Shown here one piece after another: positions 7,811 to 15,894 of a stretch of 64,000 nucleotides of DNA. Origin of the DNA: a bacterium (GTDB lineage: Bacteria > Patescibacteriota > Microgenomatia > UBA1406 > GWC2-37-13); the NCBI GenBank assembly GCA_021833625.1, contig JAKBEU010000001.1:1-64000 (forward strand), given 5' to 3'. The notes beneath the pieces were generated by a model. It was not told the DNA's origin. It made no database searches and worked only from the letters and a program-made list of their open reading frames with translations. Positions within the stretch are counted from its first letter, which is position 1. Each line of letters opens with the position of its first letter. Position numbers and translations under genes: made by a program.

Positions 7811-8764
7811 TTAACCAGTCTTGGCCGTAAGCTTACCAAGAGATTTTCGTCTGTTGGTAACTAACGCACATCTCAAGACAATGTGCTGAACGTTGACGTG
7901 CTGATCAGTCGGTCGTCTTGTTTCCGTTTTGTCCATGAATGCATCTTTATGCACATAGATTTTAAGGTTCTGTGTGTTCAAGAAGTACATGTTCGTTGCG
8001 GTTGCAGAATTGTCGATTACGACTGGAATGCCTGCATAAGCAAGAGCCGAGAATCCCGCATCAATCAATCTTTGAGTTTCCTTTGAAGTTACCAAAGGAT
8101 TCGCTTGGAATGTTGGTGTCGCTAGGGATTCATACTTTTCATACAGAGTCTGAGTGGTTGAGATTATAGACACGGGCGATCCACCTTTTCCCTGATTGAT
8201 AGTATTTTTAGCCGTTCTCATTTGAGCAAGCGTCAAAGCTCCTGCTGAGGACTCAACATAGGACTGCCAATCGGTATACGTTCCACCCGCGATTCCCGCG
8301 AATGTCCCTGTACCAATAAGCGTGTCAAGACCGACTATTGCTGGTCTGGCTTCTGATCCTGTCCCATTGTAGAGTTTGCTATTAAGCGCATCTGAAATGG
8401 TCAGTTCTGCCTGTTTGATTTTTGCTTCGATCAAGTCTACGACCTGTTCTTTTCCACTATTTGAAAGCTCATCATCAAGCGTAAAAACGATTGAAGCGTT
8501 AAGATTTCTCCAAGTGTATTCAGCAGCATCGAGAGTGTCTACTGGAGCCACATCCAAATGATCAGTTCCGCTAAACCATTCACTGGTTCCTTTGCCAGTC
8601 ATCAAAGGTACTCTAATCGTAGTACCACCGTCTTTTTCTAGTACTCCACCATTCTCCTTCATGTGGTTGAGTAATACTGTGTTGTAGAAAACCTGGTCTT
8701 TAAACTCCTTCTCATAGAGAGGAAGAGCTGCGGCCACTTTTTCTCCTAAATTCCATTGTGCCAT
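7811..8764 (-). CDS. Major capsid protein (HK97-fold type)
   Basis: This 317-residue protein has features of phage major capsid proteins: an N-terminal helix region (KVAAALPLYEKEFKDQVFYN), a beta segment TTIRVPLMTGKGTSEWF, a long spine-like helix (QVVDLIEAKIKQAELTISDA), and a C-terminal domain with PVSIISTTQTLYEKYESLA and the Pro-rich loop GIPVVIDNSATATNMYFL. It is flanked by a scaffold-like gene upstream and a decoration gene downstream. No N-terminal delta domain or protease motif is seen, so assembly probably uses the separate scaffold. The family call is by pattern and order; overall confidence is good. Confidence 0.8.
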   Translation of the reverse strand: MAQWNLGEKVAAALPLYEKEFKDQVFYNTVLLNHMKENGGVLEKDGGTTIRVPLMTGKGTSEWFSGTDHLDVAPVDTLDAAEYTWRNLNASIVFTLDDELSNSGKEQVVDLIEAKIKQAELTISDALNSKLYNGTGSEARPAIVGLDTLIGTGTFAGIAGGTYTDWQSYVESSAGALTLAQMRTAKNTINQGKGGSPVSIISTTQTLYEKYESLATPTFQANPLVTSKETQRLIDAGFSALAYAGIPVVIDNSATATNMYFLNTQNLKIYVHKDAFMDKTETRRPTDQHVNVQHIVLRCALVTNRRKSLGKLTAKTG

Positions 8765-8785
8765 AGTAAAAAAATAAACAAATAA

Positions 8786-9673
8786 TTATTCCAGTGTGCT
8801 GGCGATAATATCTCGAATGTTTTTCTTACCTGTCGGAATACTTGGGGTATTCTTCCCTGTAATAGAACTTTTCGCAAATTTGCCTGCACGATCTCGAGCA
8901 GCGCTGGTATTCCGCTGCACTCTACTACTAACGATTCTGTCAATCTCTTGGTCAAACTCGGAAATGAGCCTCGAAACGTTGCCTTTGTAGTCAAAACCTA
9001 CAGATGTACCGTTCTTGGCAATATGCTCATCGAGCAAATCCGCCATATCAGTCGCTAGACTTTTGAACATCCTCATGTTGAAATTCGGATTGTTCCTATC
9101 AAGGCGTTCATCGGCACTTGTAAAGTGATCCAGTGCTGACTGTTGGTAGGATTCCTCACTGTCTTGCTTTTTAAGAGAAGTAAACTCCTCTCTAGCAATT
9201 CGTCTGGACTCCTCCCTCGATAGTTCAAGTATCTTCTCGGTATATTGCTGAACAGTAAGATTCCCAAGCTCAAAATCATGCCGTACAGCATTCTTTTCAG
9301 CCTGCAGGTCCGGAGATTGTAATTTGTTCCCCGCCGACTCTAACTGTTTCAACCGTTCCTCGTACTGAGATACTTTAGTCCGGTACTCCTTGAGTTCTGC
9401 TGTTTCCTTTTGTCTAGTTTGAGTGTATTTCAAGTTCCACTCTTTATAGATTTGGTCAAGCTCCTCGGGAGTTTTTCCCTTAAGATCAGGTTTTTCAGCG
9501 AATGGCTTTAACACTTCCTCCGCAACTGCCGGATTAGTCTTATCGACCTCGGTAGATGGTGCTGGTGTCGCCCCTGCTTCAACCCTTTCTTCCTTATTTG
9601 TAACGTGCCCTTCGTCGTCACCCTCAAATTGAGAATTAACGACATCCCTTAATGAACCGTTTGGAGTTATCAT
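8786..9673 (-). CDS. Capsid scaffolding protein
   Basis: The protein is highly charged and helical. Residues about 75-140 are coiled-coil-like (ELDQIYKEWNLKYTQTRQKE, then KVSQYEERLKQLES), the tail ends basic, and no catalytic motif is present. That is the usual look of a scaffolding protein, and the position directly before the capsid gene agrees. I chose the ATG at 9671-9673 (295 residues) because AGGAG lies eight bases upstream, a rare clear ribosome site in this window. A longer form from a GTG at 9712 lacks this support. Transcription probably starts at promoter copy C, which leaves a leader of roughly 60 bases. Confidence 0.7.
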   Translation of the reverse strand: MITPNGSLRDVVNSQFEGDDEGHVTNKEERVEAGATPAPSTEVDKTNPAVAEEVLKPFAEKPDLKGKTPEELDQIYKEWNLKYTQTRQKETAELKEYRTKVSQYEERLKQLESAGNKLQSPDLQAEKNAVRHDFELGNLTVQQYTEKILELSREESRRIAREEFTSLKKQDSEESYQQSALDHFTSADERLDRNNPNFNMRMFKSLATDMADLLDEHIAKNGTSVGFDYKGNVSRLISEFDQEIDRIVSSRVQRNTSAARDRAGKFAKSSITGKNTPSIPTGKKNIRDIIASTLE

Positions 9674-9736
9674 ATTTGTTGCTCCTGTGCTAATTGCTAA
9701 TGACGCGCACACAAAATGTGTGGTTGGTACTAGTTA

Positions 9737-9768
9737 AATTATCTTTTAATGGAGCTATATTCTTTACA
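9737..9768 (-). promoter_or_regulatory. Putative phage promoter, copy C
   Basis: On the minus strand TGTAAA (9768-9763), 20 bases, ATAATT (9742-9737), then TAACTAG. It lies upstream of the scaffold and capsid genes. The spacer shares GCTCCA at the same offset as copy D. Confidence 0.6.
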
Positions 9769-10039
9769 CCCTGGTCGTGATTTTGCCGTTTTTTAGTTCA
9801 TGAAGGCCGGGAATAAAAGCAGTAGAATACTGACATTTATTACAGATTGCTTCGCGTGAAGAGCCCATTTCCCATACAAAAAAATGTTCACCCGGATAAC
9901 ACCATTCTTTGACTACTTTAGGTATGATGTTTTGCGTTAGAGATGATTTTCCCGTAACAGGATCTATTATTTCTTTCCACAAATCAATTGATTTTTTTTC
10001 TTCAGGAAGCTGGTTGATTGTTGACATATGGATTTGCAT
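9764..10039 (-). CDS. Small phage protein with a CxxC motif
   Basis: This 91-residue protein lies between the portal and scaffold genes. The C-terminal half has EAICNKCQYSTAFIPG, a CxxC knuckle. A further Cys in EWCYPGEHFFVWEMG could help bind zinc or form a small beta ribbon. It overlaps the portal 3' end by 38 bases if the first ATG (10039) is used, or by 26 bases from the ATG at 10027. Neither start has a Shine-Dalgarno sequence. The function is unknown; a gene here often encodes a head-maturation or packaging accessory. Confidence 0.55.
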   Translation of the reverse strand: MQIHMSTINQLPEEKKSIDLWKEIIDPVTGKSSLTQNIIPKVVKEWCYPGEHFFVWEMGSSREAICNKCQYSTAFIPGLHELKNGKITTRV

Positions 10040-11831
10040 TAGGATTTGGAGCCATTTCGTTTCCTAATAGGGGTAGATTATCGGCAGCTTCAGGTTGTGC
10101 TTGTGGATCGCTTACATCTGCCACAGCTCCTTGTTCTGCACCAGGCTCTATTGCAGCGCCTGCAACTGCCTTTACTAAGCTAGCCTGCGCCGGGGTCGGC
10201 TGTGTCCCGGTCTTGTCTTCCGCCAACATATAGCTTTCAGGATTTTTTATGTTGTATCCTTCGCGAAGCATTTTCGCAAATACTTTCTTCCGGTCAACCA
10301 AAGGATCATCTTTTACTTTATCATATAGAGCGATAGTACGCTCTGCTATTGTATCTTTATTTACTGAAAGTGATTCAAGGGATATATCGATATCGGTATC
10401 GAAGTTGATGTTTTGCAGGTCCGTGCCGGACACCTTAAATTCCTGTTGGTTACCGTCCTCATCGGTAATGGAGATTATTTTTTCCTCATCCCAATTGTCG
10501 CGGCATAATTTGAATAGGTTTATTACGACCTCTCGATAATATTTTGCAAGGGTTTTTCTTGCTTTCTGCATCCGTTTATCCTGGGATTGAGCAAACAGTT
10601 GTTGTCCAGTTGCCGTCTTTACTGTATTTGTTTCCTGCGCTCCTTTTGACATGTCGAGTGTGCCAGAAATGAACTGTGCATCTGATCGGGCAATATTGTC
10701 GGCTTCGGTTATCGTCCGGGGCATTTCAGGCGGAACAAGATAAGCAGGAGGTTTACCTGAATATGCGAGTGGTTTTCGTTTTTGAACATCTTGTATGCTG
10801 TTTTGGTCAACAACAGTTGCAAGGTCATGAGTAAGCCAGGGGAAGGCATATAAATCTGCATATCTAATTTGCTGTCCTCGCCTCATACTCATTTCTTTCT
10901 GTACGCTGCGAAGAGTCTTACCGATTCCGAATCCAAAAAATTCATTTGGAGCGCTAAACCACTTTGCCATTGTTGTATATTTTGGTTTTTCCTCTATATA
11001 TAGAAGCTTTGAAGTAGTGAAAACGGCAAAATATTCTTTTTCATATCCCCACTCCATGCCGTTTGTAGCCAATTCATCTTTAACATCAGATGATAAGCTA
11101 CCGGAATATTTATATATCTGAGCTCTTTTCAAGTCAGATTTTTGATTGTCGGTTATCCCTTTTATCGCAACCTGTAGCTCTTTTGTAGGTGGAACATCTT
11201 CATCGTAAGTCGATTTAATTTCATCAACGGGCATAAGACATTCAACAACCTTATAGGGAACTTTTTTACAGTTGAGTGAATATTCGCTATCCGGGGCAAA
11301 ATAGGTTTTTTCTGGGTTATCGACTGCAACAATCGGGTCGTTCCATTCATATATAGGAGCCTGGACGGGTTTTCCTTCAGGATCCATCATTGGCTCTCCA
11401 TTTGCGCCATTTACAGGAACATAGCCATTTATTTTTACTTCATATCCCTGAGTTGAGGATACTTGCCCCGTTAGAATATACCACCAAGCTGACGTATTCA
11501 TGAACTCATCCAGGTCGAGTTTATCCTGGAGATATTTATATACTGCCTTGATAAGGGATGCTTTCTCTTCATCATCTTCTCCTTTTCCTGTTAGGACAAG
11601 CTCCATAGGCTTTTCAAAGAGGGAAGAGAGCATCGATTCGTGCGTTGAATAGATATAGGGAATATTGAAAACATATCGTTTTTTTGTGAGATGTTGATCA
11701 ATTACTCCTTCGACCTTATCAGCCTGTTTGCATTTATAGTCTGCAACACACTTTTTTACCTCTGCCTGAAAGTCTTTAGTAAAGCTTTTTGCAATGGCAA
11801 CACGGCTATTCAATAATTCAAGTATTTGCAT
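10002..11831 (-). CDS. Phage portal protein
   Basis: The 609-residue protein has the size and composition of a portal, the ring through which DNA enters the head. A helical N-terminus (KYLQDKLDLDEFMNTSAWWY) is followed by a TGQVSSTQGYEVKI strand region, a long stem-like region with MSRGQ-type text (SMRRGQQIRYADLYAFPWLT) and a Gln/Lys-rich helix (TATGQQLFAQSQDKRMQKAR). The Ala/Pro-rich tail is probably disordered. It is located between terminase and scaffold/capsid genes, as expected. Its ATG begins six bases after the -10-like box of promoter copy D, so the mRNA may be leaderless. A P22-like portal class is plausible but not proven. Confidence 0.75.
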   Translation of the reverse strand: MQILELLNSRVAIAKSFTKDFQAEVKKCVADYKCKQADKVEGVIDQHLTKKRYVFNIPYIYSTHESMLSSLFEKPMELVLTGKGEDDEEKASLIKAVYKYLQDKLDLDEFMNTSAWWYILTGQVSSTQGYEVKINGYVPVNGANGEPMMDPEGKPVQAPIYEWNDPIVAVDNPEKTYFAPDSEYSLNCKKVPYKVVECLMPVDEIKSTYDEDVPPTKELQVAIKGITDNQKSDLKRAQIYKYSGSLSSDVKDELATNGMEWGYEKEYFAVFTTSKLLYIEEKPKYTTMAKWFSAPNEFFGFGIGKTLRSVQKEMSMRRGQQIRYADLYAFPWLTHDLATVVDQNSIQDVQKRKPLAYSGKPPAYLVPPEMPRTITEADNIARSDAQFISGTLDMSKGAQETNTVKTATGQQLFAQSQDKRMQKARKTLAKYYREVVINLFKLCRDNWDEEKIISITDEDGNQQEFKVSGTDLQNINFDTDIDISLESLSVNKDTIAERTIALYDKVKDDPLVDRKKVFAKMLREGYNIKNPESYMLAEDKTGTQPTPAQASLVKAVAGAAIEPGAEQGAVADVSDPQAQPEAADNLPLLGNEMAPNPNANPYVNNQPAS

Positions 11832-11836
11832 AATTA

Positions 11837-11868
11837 AATTATCATGAATTGGAGCCTTTTAATTTACA
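11837..11868 (-). promoter_or_regulatory. Putative phage promoter, copy D
   Basis: On the minus strand TGTAAA (11868-11863), 20 bases, ATAATT (11842-11837). The hexamer GATAAT ends six bases before the portal ATG, as in copy A. Confidence 0.6.
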
Positions 11869-11874
11869 CACAGC

Positions 11875-12120
11875 TTAAATTACGGTGTTATAATCCTTTT
11901 TGTAAATCTCAAGTCGTTTTTTCATCTTTTTCAAGTGCCGACAAACATTCGTTGGATGGACTGACAATGCATCAGCCGCATCAACGCTTTTGTTTCCCAA
12001 CATAAACACATAAAGAAATAGAAACTTTTCGACCGGATTTTTTAAGGTCTTTAACATCCTAATCTCTATGCAATGCATAAAAAATGGATTGTTCTCAAAT
12101 AGTTCATTTTCGTCACTCAT
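11875..12120 (-). CDS. Sigma-region-4-like helix-turn-helix protein
   Basis: This 81-residue protein ends in a helix-turn-helix. The FLFLYVFMLGNKSVDAADAL block and SVHPTNVCRHLKKMKKRL follow the spacing of sigma-70 region 4 or a LuxR-type HTH, with a basic recognition helix. There is no region 2, so it is not a complete sigma factor. It overlaps the upstream 139-residue gene by four bases and lies immediately before promoter copy D, where the structural genes start. Because a phage-specific promoter motif occurs only in the late region, this protein is a reasonable candidate for its activator. That link is inference. Confidence 0.6.
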   Translation of the reverse strand: MSDENELFENNPFFMHCIEIRMLKTLKNPVEKFLFLYVFMLGNKSVDAADALSVHPTNVCRHLKKMKKRLEIYKKDYNTVI

Positions 12121-12536
12121 ATTTTTTTTGGTTTATTTAATATCTCTGTAATCACCTTATGCTCTATCCCATTACCCTTAGGATCTACCTTCTCCTTTTT
12201 TACTTTCGGTTTCAAAAGACCACCTTCTTCGTCATAGTCATATAAAAACTTGTTCCAGTGTATCTTCTTTTCTTTGTAGAGCTTCAATAAGCCCTTAAGT
12301 ACTCTTAAATACACTTTTTGTACATCTTCTCGTATATTGAAAAAACACACGAACTCGCCATCAAAAAAGACCTGATAGACATAGTTTTCTTCCTTGTCTT
12401 GCGTCCATAGCGTCTGGTCTTCTCCCTTTCGATACATTTCGACCTCTGCAACGATTGCAAGACGATTTGAGAGAGAGAATTTAAAATCCTTCTGAATCTT
12501 TTCAAATAATACTTTCGCTGCCGTTTGGTACATCAT
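12117..12536 (-). CDS. Hypothetical phage protein
   Basis: This 139-residue charged protein lies between the large terminase and the HTH gene, overlapping each by four bases. It has a helical N-terminus (TAAKVLFEKIQKDFKFSLSN), a beta-prone middle (YVYQVFFDGEFVCFFNIRED) and a Lys-rich tail (KVKKEKVDPKGNG). I recognise no family. The overlaps show it is co-translated with the packaging genes. Confidence 0.6.
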   Translation of the reverse strand: MMYQTAAKVLFEKIQKDFKFSLSNRLAIVAEVEMYRKGEDQTLWTQDKEENYVYQVFFDGEFVCFFNIREDVQKVYLRVLKGLLKLYKEKKIHWNKFLYDYDEEGGLLKPKVKKEKVDPKGNGIEHKVITEILNKPKKI

Positions 12537-13936
12537 TCGTATTGTTCCACCTCCTCTCGTTCATACTCTTTCTGCTTCATGAGCTGTTGTAATATCGTTT
12601 CTCCTTGGAATTGGTCAGCTGGTTTCTTTTCTATCTTTGGGGCCAGTACTCGACCCATAACCGCATAGCGGAGTGCATCATATGCGTCATCGCCGCCCTC
12701 TCCATCGACTGCATCTACCTTCAGCACGTCCTCCGGGTCCGTTCCATCAAACTGCATTCCTGCCGTTACCGTGAAAACGTCCAAACAATTCCGGAAGAAA
12801 TAAAGCTCCGGCTTTTTATTTTGTTTGTTTTTGAAGGTGATGCATTTCCTCAGTTGTGCCACTCCTTGCTTGCGATCATCGAATGCATGGATAAGAACGT
12901 ATTGTGGAGGTCTAAGCCCATAGGCAAGAAACTGCTCATATACGCTCGGTGAACCATCGCGCTGGTTGCTCCATAAGTCATTTCCTGCAAATATCTGTAC
13001 GGTTTTATTTGGAGGAACATGTTGTCTTATTCCTTGTGCAATTTCGGATGGTCCAATAAGTCTGCTTTTATAGTGTTTTACGACATAGATTGTTCCATCT
13101 GGAATCATTGCACATAAGACAAAGGAGAAGGGATGATTATAACCATGATCATACCCGGCAAAATATCGCGTTTCCCGCGGCAGTTCAAATGGTTCGACTA
13201 TATGTACGTTTTCAGATAATTCATCAAATGCCATACCTGCAAATATGTTCCAGTCACCATCAAGATATGCCTTGCGTAAATGTTCGGGAAGGTCATACAG
13301 ACGCTTAACGTATTCTGGATCTGCAGCCATTAGCGCAAGGTTGTCCGATACTTTAGCCTGTACGAAATCAAAGTCGGCAGGATTTTCCTCCGGTTTAAAC
13401 CGTTTATCAACAAAAATACGCTTCACCCACTCATGTCCGACTCCTCCAGGGTTTCCGGTAAGGAGCATAGTTGGCTTGAATCCAACCGTTGTTGTGCGTA
13501 GGGAAGAGCGAAGGATCTTGAATGCAAGCTCTTCATGCTGTGTTATCTCATCCATTGAGATATCGTCATACTCTCGACCCTGATAGGTGTATACGTCATT
13601 GGTATTCTGCAGGTAGGAAAACTCGGTCGTTGAACCGTTGGGATAGTGGATAATCTTTTCTGATTTATTGAACCAATCGACCATGATCGGGTATTCTTTG
13701 AAGAGTTGCTGGATATGGTTTGAACGAAGCTCAGGTAGCGTTTTACGAATAATAAGTCCTTTAGTATTGGGATATTTGAGCCTACGCAATATTTCCTTTG
13801 CCCGGACTAAAAAGCTTTTGCCGCCCCCCTTTGCCCCTCCATAGAACAAAATAGGGGTAGCAACAGATTTTTGTAACGCTTCCTTTTGCTTTGGTTGTAC
13901 TCTGATCCTTAACTCAACGATGTTATTGTCTTGCAT
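12533..13936 (-). CDS. terL: Terminase large subunit
   Basis: The 467-residue packaging motor has both domains. The ATPase shows Walker A GGAKGGGKS at residues 33-41, the Q-motif-like VQPKQKEALQ before it, Walker B ISMDE near 126-130, and a coupling motif region LTGNPGG. The RNase-H-type nuclease domain starts at YFAGYDHGYNHPF with the first catalytic Asp and ends at GGDDAYDALRYAVMG with the last acidic residues. The enzyme cuts concatemeric DNA and pumps it through the portal. The start ATG lies inside a hairpin region and has no Shine-Dalgarno. The gene is complete; identity is secure. Confidence 0.93.
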   Translation of the reverse strand: MQDNNIVELRIRVQPKQKEALQKSVATPILFYGGAKGGGKSFLVRAKEILRRLKYPNTKGLIIRKTLPELRSNHIQQLFKEYPIMVDWFNKSEKIIHYPNGSTTEFSYLQNTNDVYTYQGREYDDISMDEITQHEELAFKILRSSLRTTTVGFKPTMLLTGNPGGVGHEWVKRIFVDKRFKPEENPADFDFVQAKVSDNLALMAADPEYVKRLYDLPEHLRKAYLDGDWNIFAGMAFDELSENVHIVEPFELPRETRYFAGYDHGYNHPFSFVLCAMIPDGTIYVVKHYKSRLIGPSEIAQGIRQHVPPNKTVQIFAGNDLWSNQRDGSPSVYEQFLAYGLRPPQYVLIHAFDDRKQGVAQLRKCITFKNKQNKKPELYFFRNCLDVFTVTAGMQFDGTDPEDVLKVDAVDGEGGDDAYDALRYAVMGRVLAPKIEKKPADQFQGETILQQLMKQKEYEREEVEQYE

Positions 13937-13939
13937 ACG

Positions 13940-13969
13940 GAGAGGGGAGCGCTAGAACACCCTCCTCTC
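13940..13969 (-). promoter_or_regulatory. Hairpin covering the terminase 5' region
   Basis: On the minus strand GAGAGGAGGG and CTCCCCTCTC pair (one mismatch, one G-T) around a ten-base loop. The stem ends four bases before the terminase ATG. Because the GGAGGG arm looks like a ribosome site but is locked in the stem, it could limit terminase translation. Confidence 0.35.
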
Positions 13970-14002
13970 ACCGCATACCTCTAGCAGACTACAACGCCTC
14001 GA

Positions 14003-14176
14003 TTAGCCTTTCCTATCGTCAATAATTCCACAAAATTCACACTCATTAACGTACTTTTCGTTGAGCAATTTTCCACTATTTATGAAATAATGTTTTCCTG
14101 TCATTGTTTTTGGGCATACATCTCTATTTTCCTTTGGCTGAGGATATACCCCTCCACCTCCGTTGTTATTGTCCAT
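14003..14176 (-). CDS. 57-residue zinc-finger-like phage protein
   Basis: An ATG (14174-14176) directly follows the stop codon of the upstream gene, giving a 57-codon frame that ends with TAA at 14003-14005. The product has a Gly-rich start (MDNNNGGGGVYPQPKE), then a Cys (DVCPKTMTGKHYF) and a CEFCG knuckle. The adjacent upstream gene encodes another Cys/His protein. Back-to-back stop/start coupling supports a real gene. It may bind zinc; no function is assigned. Confidence 0.55.
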   Translation of the reverse strand: MDNNNGGGGVYPQPKENRDVCPKTMTGKHYFINSGKLLNEKYVNECEFCGIIDDRKG

Positions 14177-14404
14177 TTATTTGTCAGAAACTTGTAATTC
14201 TTGTGGTTTCTTGGGTTCCTTTATCTCTTTAAGAAATACCGCAAGCGTTTTATTAAATTTAGATTGTACTAAGCCTCTAAATATTCCTTCCTCAAATCTG
14301 TGTTCATTGCAAAAATGAACGTTTATCGAGAAATCATTTTTGCTTAGTCCTCCACAGATATCGCAGACACAGACTTTTTCCTTGATTGTTATTGTTTTTT
14401 TCAT
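14177..14404 (-). CDS. 75-residue Cys/His zinc-finger-like phage protein
   Basis: The protein contains VCVCDICGG (CxCxxC) followed by HFCNEHRF, a set of Cys and His able to hold one zinc ion. The rest is basic and ends in a Pro/Lys-rich tail. It lies two bases after the basic 71-residue gene and is followed directly by the 57-residue gene. Together these three small proteins sit just upstream of the large terminase. A nucleic-acid-binding accessory role is plausible, but not shown. Confidence 0.6.
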   Translation of the reverse strand: MKKTITIKEKVCVCDICGGLSKNDFSINVHFCNEHRFEEGIFRGLVQSKFNKTLAVFLKEIKEPKKPQELQVSDK

Positions 14405-14406
14405 GT

Positions 14407-14622
14407 TTATTTGTTTTTATTTAACTTTCTACGCTTTGCAATAGCCCGATTAACATGTATTGCTTTTAATCTGTCCTTTTTTATTTTTCCTGCTCGATGT
14501 TTAAGGAAATTGTTAAAATCCTTCTGTCTGTTCTTGAGCGACTTTTCATTCTTTGGAACACGATATACCGTCATCGGTATTCTGAACTTTGGTTTTTTGA
14601 CTTTCTTCTTTTCTTCTACCAT
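14407..14622 (-). CDS. 71-residue very basic phage protein
   Basis: About a third of the residues are Lys or Arg (MVEEKKKVKKPKFRIPMTVY, then KSLKNRQKDFNNFLKHRAGK), with little hydrophobic core. Such composition suggests binding to nucleic acid, for example DNA compaction in the head or a packaging accessory. It lies two bases from each neighbour in the same direction, so it belongs to the packaging operon. No family recognised. Confidence 0.6.
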   Translation of the reverse strand: MVEEKKKVKKPKFRIPMTVYRVPKNEKSLKNRQKDFNNFLKHRAGKIKKDRLKAIHVNRAIAKRRKLNKNK

Positions 14623-14624
14623 GT

Positions 14625-15422
14625 TTATAAATCGCTAAGTAATAACATTTCCTTGTCCCAAGCACCCAATATCTGCCAAAAATGACCGAATGGGGATTGA
14701 GCAAGCAATATTGGATCTCTCCGCTTTACTGTCTTCTGAAAGTCTTTTTTATCCGCGATAATATAGAAAAGCGGGAATTTCTTGCACATTTTCTCCGTTG
14801 TTTTCTTATACGCTTGAATAGCGTCAATCGCTTCTTTTGGAAGGTCTGGCACGAACTGATCGACCATTCCCATCCTTAGATGAGTGTTTACCTCAAGAAC
14901 CTTTTGGATTTTCTCCGATTTTGCATAGGGGTATTGGTCAAAGAAGCTTTTAAACTCAGGATATTTCTTCCTGTTTTCAAGTCTGATTATCATGGATTGA
15001 ATCTCAAGTGAGCCATTTTCCATATCGAAATCGCTTACTTTTATGATGTTCAGGCGTTCCTTGAAGGAGTTCAGTTGCTCATCTATATATGCAGGGTCGG
15101 TATTAATCTTAAAAGCCATTTCATGAAGCAATTTAGCCTCATAAACGCCTTTTGGAGTTAGTGAAATCTTTTCCTCCGTCTTTGCTTTCATTTTTTTCTT
15201 TAAATCCTTGGCTGCCTGTTTACCCATAGAAATTGCTGTAGTTGCGTCAACCGCATAGGCTATTGGCATTTCCATTGGGTCCGTAGAGTTAAATCCAAAC
15301 ATGCGCGTTCCTCTATGGAAATCCGGGAGGTTTTTACTCTCCCGAATCTGATTGCGTGCGTTTCCATATAACATTTCTCCTTGATTTGATTTTCCAAATA
15401 GTTCGATCCCAAATATTTTCAT
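14625..15422 (-). CDS. Hypothetical phage protein, 265 residues
   Basis: This protein shows no known domain. It is mostly helical and charged, with a Lys-rich middle (QAAKDLKKKMKAKTEEKISL) and segments such as AIQAYKKTTEKMCKKFPLFY. There is no signal peptide and no membrane helix. It is transcribed with the coiled-coil gene before it and the basic gene after it. Its place among pre-terminase genes suggests a head or ejection-related role, but nothing in the sequence decides this. Confidence 0.6.
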   Translation of the reverse strand: MKIFGIELFGKSNQGEMLYGNARNQIRESKNLPDFHRGTRMFGFNSTDPMEMPIAYAVDATTAISMGKQAAKDLKKKMKAKTEEKISLTPKGVYEAKLLHEMAFKINTDPAYIDEQLNSFKERLNIIKVSDFDMENGSLEIQSMIIRLENRKKYPEFKSFFDQYPYAKSEKIQKVLEVNTHLRMGMVDQFVPDLPKEAIDAIQAYKKTTEKMCKKFPLFYIIADKKDFQKTVKRRDPILLAQSPFGHFWQILGAWDKEMLLLSDL

Positions 15423-15461
15423 AGTATTTAAAAATAAATTAATAAAATATTTCTAATAACC

Positions 15462-15875
15462 TTACCCATTATTTCTTTTCACCAAGTGATATTGCGGAAC
15501 GATTTCCTTTATTTCTCCATTTTCCCCTTCGAGTATGTTCGTTCCTGCAACTCTTTGGTATTCTTCCAAGTAGCCGGACAGCATTTCCTTTGCATCTTTT
15601 ATCTCCTGCTTGTATTCCTCTACCTTTGCAACAACCGCTTCCATTGCGGGTGTTTTCATTATTTTTGCTTTTATTTCGTTCATCTTTTTTTGAATATCTT
15701 TTTTTTGGATCTCAAGCTCATGATATGCTGCGTCACCTTCAACGGCATCGTGAAGCATTCCGCTTTGGATCTTGAGATTTTCTTTCATCTTTTTCAAATC
15801 TGCTTCGTATCGATTAATAATTGTCGTAAGCTCGACAATGTTCAGACTGGTTTTTTTAACTTCATCTTGGGACAT
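15462..15875 (-). CDS. Coiled-coil phage protein
   Basis: The 137-residue protein is almost wholly alpha-helical with heptad-like hydrophobic spacing (LTTIINRYEADLKKMKENLK, ELEIQKKDIQKKMNEIKAKI, VEEYKQEIKDAKEMLSGYL). The end is a short charged tail. It resembles small phage coiled-coil accessory proteins, but I recognise no specific family. It lies between the repeat protein and the 265-residue protein. An interaction role with either neighbour is only a guess. Confidence 0.6.
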   Translation of the reverse strand: MSQDEVKKTSLNIVELTTIINRYEADLKKMKENLKIQSGMLHDAVEGDAAYHELEIQKKDIQKKMNEIKAKIMKTPAMEAVVAKVEEYKQEIKDAKEMLSGYLEEYQRVAGTNILEGENGEIKEIVPQYHLVKRNNG

Positions 15876-15894
15876 AATGTTTTTAAATAAATAA

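Noticed and set aside
8786-9712. Longer scaffold protein starting with GTG at 9712
   Set aside because: The ATG at 9673 has AGGAG eight bases upstream, while the extra 13 residues have no support.
12605-13583. Plus-strand frames opposite the large terminase
   Set aside because: They are fully antisense to conserved TerL motifs and show no domain of their own.
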